This document shows positions 59,306 to 64,000 of a DNA stretch of 64,000 nucleotides, in pieces. The number at the start of each line of letters is the position of its first letter. Positions within the stretch are counted from its first letter, which is position 1. Position numbers and translations under genes: made by a program. Location: contig NZ_CP062938.1 in the NCBI RefSeq assembly GCF_014898155.1, positions 2,856,840-2,920,839 of the forward strand. The letters run 5' to 3'. Source of the DNA: Bifidobacterium eulemuris (GTDB lineage Bacteria; Actinomycetota; Actinomycetes; Actinomycetales; Bifidobacteriaceae). The notes beneath the pieces were generated by a model that saw nothing but the letters and a program-made list of their open reading frames with translations, searched no databases and was not told where the DNA came from.

Positions 59306-59944
59306 ATGCGCATCGCTTTGATCAATGAGAATTCCCAGGCCGCCAAGAACGGTCTGATCTACGAGGCCCTGAAGAAGGTCGCCGACGAGAAGGGATTCGA
59401 AGTCGACAACTACGGCATGTACGCGGCCGACGACGACGCCCAACTCACCTACGTGCAGAACGGCATCCTCGCCGCGGCCCTGCTCAACACCGGCGCGGCC
59501 GACTTCGTGGTCACCGGCTGCGGCACCGGCGAAGGCGCCATGCTCGCCCTCAACTCCTTCCCGGGCGTGATCTGCGGGCACGTCGAGGACCCGCTCGACG
59601 CCTACACCTTCGCGCAGATCAACGACGGCAACGCCATGGCCATCCCCTTCGCCCTGAAGAACGGCTGGGGGCAGGAACTCCAACTCAAGTACATCTTCGA
59701 ACAGATGTGGCTCGAGGCGCCGGGCTCCGGCTATCCCAAGGACCGTGTGGTTCCGGAACAGCGCAACAAGAAGATCCTCGACGGCGTGCGCGAAGCCGCC
59801 TTCAAGCCGCTGGTCGACATCTACAAGGCCCTCGACCCCGAACTGGTCAAAGGCGCGTTCGCCGGAGCGCGTTTCAAGGAGCTCTTCTCCGCCCACGCGG
59901 CCGACGGCGAGATCAAGGACTATGTGCTGTCGCTAGTTGGATGA
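59306..59944 (+). CDS. RpiB/LacA/LacB-family isomerase, probable 4-deoxy-5-keto-uronate isomerase (DhuI-like)
   Basis: 212 residues. MRIALINENSQAAKNGLIYE opens the fold and VVTGCGTGEGAMLALNSFPG is the RpiB/LacA active-site loop; the C-terminal ~60 residues are an extension absent from RpiB itself. Relatives of this length (DhuI of streptococcal hyaluronan clusters, also called KduN) interconvert 4-deoxy-5-keto-uronate and 2,5-diketo-3-deoxygluconate, replacing KduI. Directly after the KduD-type gene and near GH105, this is the expected role. AAAGGA precedes ATG 59306. Confidence 0.8.
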   Translation: MRIALINENSQAAKNGLIYEALKKVADEKGFEVDNYGMYAADDDAQLTYVQNGILAAALLNTGAADFVVTGCGTGEGAMLALNSFPGVICGHVEDPLDAYTFAQINDGNAMAIPFALKNGWGQELQLKYIFEQMWLEAPGSGYPKDRVVPEQRNKKILDGVREAAFKPLVDIYKALDPELVKGAFAGARFKELFSAHAADGEIKDYVLSLVG

Positions 59945-59965
59945 CTCCTTCTCATTCGGTTTGCC

Positions 59966-59998
59966 GGCCGTGCGGTCTATTGAGTCCGTACGGCCTTT
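59966..59998 (+). terminator. Intrinsic terminator after the isomerase gene
   Basis: GGCCGTGCGG (59966-59975) and CCGTACGGCC (59986-59995) hairpin followed by TTT. It closes the uronate locus. Confidence 0.65.
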
Positions 59999-60196
59999 CC
60001 ATGCTTTTAGGGGAGATTGTATGGATTTGAGATGGGGCGTTGAAAATGGACGTCGGTCTTAGTTATCCAATGCCATGGCTGCGGTTCTGCGGTTTCGTCG
60101 CAGGTTCGCCGGTGATAGACTTCCGACTGTGTTGTTCACGGCTGTGCCAAGATGGTTGTGTGCCGTGAGTCTCGCTCCCAAAGGAGGGCTCCTGGT

Positions 60197-60933
60197 ATGT
60201 CTGAAACGGTTATCTATGCGTTCGGAGACAGCATTGTCAACGGTCATGCCTATCCGCAGCAAGGCAGCGTGGAACGTGCCGCCGCGTCGATTGGCGGCTG
60301 TCGAGTGATCAAGATGGCCCGCAATGGTGCCACCATCTGTTGTACTGAATTACACAACGCCGATCTGGGGGACAGATTAAAACCCAGATCGATGAGGTGC
60401 CGGCGGATGCTCCCGAGCCCGACATCATCGTGTTCGATGGTTTGACAAACGATGTGCATCAAGGTTTTATTCGTGAGAATCCCGGCTCGTTAACCGCGCT
60501 GGATGAATTCGATCCGGCGTGCTTTGATTCGGATACCTATGCTGGTTGTTTCGAGTCAACCATCGCTGAATTTCGTCGTCATTGGCCGAGCGTGCCAATC
60601 ATCTATCTGGCTGTGCATCGCAACGGTGGCCAAAGCTATGATGATCAGCTGACAGCCCGCCGACTGGCGTTGGGGGCGTGCTCTAAATGGAATGTCGCTG
60701 TGGCCGATGTGTGGGCGGACTCTGATCTTGACACCCGCCGGACTGCGGACCGGGAACGATATTCTTTTGACGCTCTGGGTTGTGACGGTCTGCCTGGAAC
60801 CCCTGAAACCATTACCTATAGTCAACCGGACACGCAACCGAGTGGCACCCACCCTAATTTTCCGGCCATCGACCGGTTCTATACGCCGGTGTTGGGCGAG
60901 AAGATTTCCTTCGTAATAGAAGGTTTGCGCTGA
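60197..60933 (+). pseudogene. SGNH (GDSL-like) hydrolase, frameshifted
   Basis: Two reading frames together make one SGNH hydrolase: frame 2 from ATG 60197 (ETVIYAFGDSIVNGHAYPQQ) and frame 1 from about 60380 (EPDIIVFDGLTNDVHQG) to the stop at 60931. One base is missing near 60370-60385. Block I GDS and block V GTHPN are intact. Such enzymes are carbohydrate or pectin acyl esterases; specificity is unknown. AAGGAGGG precedes the ATG. Either a broken gene or a sequencing gap. Confidence 0.8.
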
Positions 60934-61318
60934 TCTCATTTGTGAAATCACTGCGCTGGACTTCCATGGGAAGTCGATGGCATAACGGTCGCCGTTCATG
61001 TGCCAGGGGACCGCGATGATCGACTCGTCGAGGGTCGTCCTCGTTGACGACGGCTCCGTGGAATCGTCAGTGGTTGCGACACGCCAAACTTGCATCGATG
61101 GGAAACGTCGATATTCTAGTAAATACGTATCGAGTAAATACGTATCGACAATAACAAGCGCGATCAGATCTGAAGGATCACTGGTCGTTTCTGGAAGCGG
61201 CGAAGAAGCTGCTCAGGGAAAGGAAATCGATGAAACAGGATCATTCCGCGCGATTCCAATATCGCGCCCGTCGTGGCTTTGTCAGTCGTGGCGGCGTCTG
61301 CCGAAAGGGGGACGAGTC
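60934..61318. other. Intergenic region, no recognised gene
   Basis: 385 bases with A/T-richer composition. It holds a 15-base tandem repeat (61119-61148) and, in one frame, a peptide stretch DHWSFLEAAKKLLRERKS that looks protein-like but cannot be assigned; possibly debris of a gene broken by the indels seen here. Confidence 0.5.
61119..61148. repeat. Two tandem copies of a 15-base unit
   Basis: GTAAATACGTATCGA occurs twice end to end. Each has the palindrome ATACGTAT, so this may be a pair of operators one and a half helical turns apart. Confidence 0.75.
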
Positions 61319-62249
61319 GTGAGCGCAGCAAGCGAATTCGCCGTTTTGCTTAAGAATCGAGGTAAGTCCAAGACAAGGCCACCGATACCCGGGCTGCTTT
61401 GGGTTTTCTGGCTCCTTGGCTTATTGGAGCGATATGTCTGACCCTCGTTCCCATGATAGTCTCGCTTTATCTGTCGTTGACCAAGTACAACATGTTGACC
61501 AGTCCGAAATTCGTCGGTCTGCAGAACTACGCAACCTTGTTTCAGGACACACGGTATATCCAATCCTTGAAGGTCACGTTCAGCTATGTGATCATTTCGG
61601 TACCGCTGCAGCTGATCGTCGCCCTCGCTCTGGCCGTGGTACTTGATCGGGGAATGAGAGGTTTGACGTTCTACCGATCGGCCTTCTATCTGCCCTCCAT
61701 GCTGGGAGGCTCTGTAGCTATCGCGGTGTTGTGGAAGATGGTGTTCGGCTCCGAGGGTCTGTTCAATCAGGCTTTGGGATTGTTTGGATTGGAAGTCACC
61801 CAGTCGTGGATCGCAAACACCGCCACCGCCAACGGCACGCTTATGGTATTGCATATCTGGCAATTTGGCTCGCCCATGGTGATTTTCCTTGCAGGACTTC
61901 GCCAAATACCACGAGAGCTGTATGAGGCCGCAAGCGTTGACGGCGCGGGAAAGTGGCGTCAGTTTGTGTCCATCACCTTGCCGATGCTCAGCCCGATCAT
62001 CTTCTTCAATTTGGTGATAAGCATCATCAACAGCTTCCAGACCTTCACTCAAGCGTTCGTCGTTTCCGGAGGCACCGGCGGCCCCAACGATGCGACCTTG
62101 TTCTACACGCTTTATCTGTATATGCAAGGCTTCGGTTCGATGAAGATGGGATATGCCGCCGCCATGGCATGGATTCTCGTGGTCATCGTTGCCGCGCTGA
62201 CCGTAATCAATTTCGTCCTTTCGAAGTATTGGTGCACTATGATGACTAA
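61319..62249 (+). pseudogene. ABC sugar transporter permease 1 (second importer), frameshifted
   Basis: The likely start is GTG 61319 (SAASEFAVLLKNRGKSKT), after which the frame is lost between about 61350 and 61390. The bulk (GFLAPWLIGAICLTLVPMIV to INFVLSKYW) is a MalF-type CUT1 permease with EAA loop EAASVDGAGKWRQFVSITLP. A second missing base at about 62230 destroys the natural end (WVHYDD, stop 62247-62249) and fuses it to the next gene. Two permeases read as one 425-residue frame only because of this. Confidence 0.82.
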
Positions 62250-63141
62250 TGCGACAACCACTGTTAACGCCGTTTCGGCTGCGTCGATTCCCGTCCGAAA
62301 AGAGGAGCATAAGATTCGCAGGATCATCCTGCAGGTGGTCAAGCAACTGGTGGTGCTCGCCTTCGCGCTGATCATGCTGTACCCCATCCTGTGGATGGTG
62401 GCTTCAAGTCTGAGGAAGCCATCCGAGATCTTCACCAATATGGGGCTGTGGGTTTCCGATCCTCAATGGCACAATTATGTGGACGGCTGGAACGCGCTGA
62501 GTTACAGTTTCGGCAGATACTTCCTCAACTCGTTCATCATCGTAGCCTTCGCAATCGTGGGCAACGTCCTCACCTGCTCGATGGCGGCCTATGCCTTCGC
62601 TCGACTCAACTTCAAATTCCGGGGCTTGATGTTCGGATTTATGCTGTTGATGCTCATGATCCCGTGCATGTGGTGATTATTCCGCAGTACATCATCTGGA
62701 ACAACTTGGGGTTGATCAACACGTATGTGCCGCTGATCTTGCCGAAATTCCTGGCGATGGATGGTTTCTTCACATTCCTGTTCTACCAGTTCATCCGTGG
62801 ACTTCCGCGGGACCTCGATGAAGCCGCCAAAATTGACGGTGCTGGACATATTCGGATTTTCTTTCAGGTGCTGCTGCCGCTGATGAAACCGGCCATCGGC
62901 ACACCGTTGTGTTCACATTCATGTGGACGTTCAACGACTTCTTCAGCCAGTTGATCTATCTGACCGACCCGGCCAAATACACGGTGCCGATTGCGCTGAG
63001 GAACTTCATCGATGCGACGAGCCAGTCGAGTTACGGCCCGATGTTCGCCATGAGCGTGCTGTCCATCATCCGCTGTTCATCGTGTTCTGCTTCGGACAGA
63101 AGTATCTGGTCGAAGGCATCGCCACCACCGGAGGAAAGTGA
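62239..63141 (+). pseudogene. ABC sugar transporter permease 2 (second importer), frameshifted
   Basis: Starts at ATG 62239, overlapping the end of permease 1 as in intact operons. MalG-type features (FALIMLYPILWMVASSLRKP; HVVIIPQYIIWNNLGL; EAA loop DEAAKIDGAGHIRIFFQVLL; LVEGIATTGGK end) are spread over four frames. One base is missing at about 62668, 62904 and 63071, each in or beside a run of C. Otherwise the protein looks normal. Confidence 0.82.
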
Positions 63142-63273
63142 GGTAAGGAGGAAGAAGTAGCTGAAGACAAGCTGGAAAGGCTTTGTTCCTCAAATTTCGA
63201 TATCGCAGCAATGAACGTTTTGAGGCGTTCGAAGAAGTAACCGGCGAATGCCGACAACAACAAAGGAGTTACC

Positions 63274-64000
63274 ATGAAGTCCATGAAGAAGTGGATTAGC
63301 GCCACCGCGATTGTAGCGGTAGCATCGATGACTTTGGCGGGATGCGCAGGCGGCACGTCCGCACAGGCGATGCCGAGGTGAAGGCGTCGGACGAGGCCGT
63401 CCCATTCGTATCAGTTGGTGGGGTTCCGACACGCGAGTGCAGATCACGAAGACGCCATTGAAGCGTTCGAAGCAGAACACTCCAATATTGAGGTTGAGAC
63501 CACGTACAACGACTGGTCAGGATACTGGGACAAATTAGCCACTGAAAACGCCGGCAAAACGCTCCGGATGTGATGCAGATGGACGAGCTCTACCTTGCTT
63601 CATATGCTTCGCAGGGTTCACTGTTTGATTTGGATAAGAGTCGAGTATTTGAGCCTCGATGGCATGGACGAATCGTTGAGGATATGGGAAAGGTGGATGG
63701 CGTCCAGTATGCCGCCCGATTTCATCGACCGCCTTCGGCGTGGTCATCAATAATGATGTCGTGGAACAGTTGGGATTGACCGTTCCGGACACTCCGCATG
63801 GACATGGATGACCTCATTGAGTTCGCCGAACAGGTCGTTCAGGCCTCGAACGGTGAGACCGTAGGCATCGCACCGCTGAACAACGGCATGAGCCTGCAGC
63901 TGTGGGCGCGCCAGCAAGGCGAGAACCTCTTCGAGGACGGTGAGGTCTCCATTTCGGAGGATACGCTGGCCTCGTATCTGCAGATGTCCTACGACTGGAC
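63274..64000 (+). pseudogene. ABC sugar-binding lipoprotein (second importer), frameshifted, 3' end outside window
   Basis: ATG 63274 with AAAGGAG. The signal peptide ends at a lipobox Cys24 (LAGC). Pieces IRISWWGSDTRVQ, AIEAFEAEHSNIEVETTYND and GVVINNDVVEQLGLTVPDTP in successive frames are a family-1 sugar-binding protein. Frame losses lie at about 63361, 63402, 63452, 63566 and 63706, and one base is gained near 63797. From there the frame is open to the window end. Confidence 0.8.

Noticed and set aside
60556..61095. Minus-strand gene of 179 codons over the SGNH hydrolase end
   Set aside because: Overlaps the recognisable hydrolase frame and has no identifiable motifs; the peptide ESIIAVPWHMNGDRYAIDF is intriguing but unassigned.
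61399..62676. A natural fusion of two ABC permeases
   Set aside because: Restoring one base near 62230 recreates a stop and an overlapping start typical of separate permease genes; other frame breaks nearby support indel origin.

Overview
The window is a chromosomal segment of a high-GC actinobacterium, almost certainly a Bifidobacterium. The supporting evidence is the gene order ftsK-pgsA-cinA-clgR-DUF3046-recA-recX-rnpB-hpf-secA, a Cheo-type SOS box before recA, a SecA with an acidic tail and a C-terminal zinc motif, and the preference for G/C at third codon positions. No species is claimed.

Region 1 (1-30 kb) is mostly core genome. In order it holds the 3' part of a cation P-type ATPase that carries an in-frame palindromic repeat; aconitase; a sugar O-acetyltransferase; an AraC regulator divergent from a MATE efflux pump; and a small membrane protein. 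Next come an array of seven 51-53 bp tandem repeats, an MFS exporter, and a formate/nitrite transporter lying between the two halves of a broken MFS-pncA duplication. These are followed by nicotinamidase plus an orphan MNT nucleotidyltransferase, a two-component system divergent from a DUF4190/DUF5067 protein, a Bax-inhibitor-1-like membrane protein, an EamA exporter and a RelQ-like alarmone synthetase. The region closes with miaB-miaA, a Fic protein with a degenerate active site, and ftsK-pgsA-cinA-clgR-DUF3046-recA-recX.

Region 2 (30-36 kb) holds RNase P RNA (minus strand), hpf, secA and trpD, with clear intrinsic terminators.

Region 3 (36-60 kb) is a large uronic-acid and pectic-oligosaccharide catabolic locus, unusual for this genus. 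It encodes KDG kinase and KDPG aldolase; a LacI regulator with an ABC sugar importer and a YesL-like DUF624 protein; a GH115-like glucuronidase; two cytoplasmic GH28 enzymes with N-terminal Fn3-like domains; tagaturonate/fructuronate reductase and uronate isomerase (UxaC). It also encodes two further LacI regulators, one translationally coupled to a LacI-type sensor that has no DNA-binding domain; a GPH-family transporter; a GH105 unsaturated uronyl hydrolase; a KduD/DhuD-type dehydrogenase; and a RpiB/LacA-type isomerase in the position of KduI. Together these can take unsaturated oligouronides to pyruvate and glyceraldehyde-3-phosphate. The saturated-uronate branch lacks a visible altronate or mannonate dehydratase. 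Two sets of operator-like sites, TGGAATCGTTT(G/A)CA and (T)TGGCAACA, suggest two regulons inside the locus.

Region 4 (60-64 kb) contains an SGNH hydrolase and a second ABC importer (two permeases and a lipoprotein binding protein, running off the window). All are interrupted by about a dozen single-base indels, so this is either recent decay or a patch of poor sequence. No tRNA, CRISPR array, insertion sequence or prophage was recognised.
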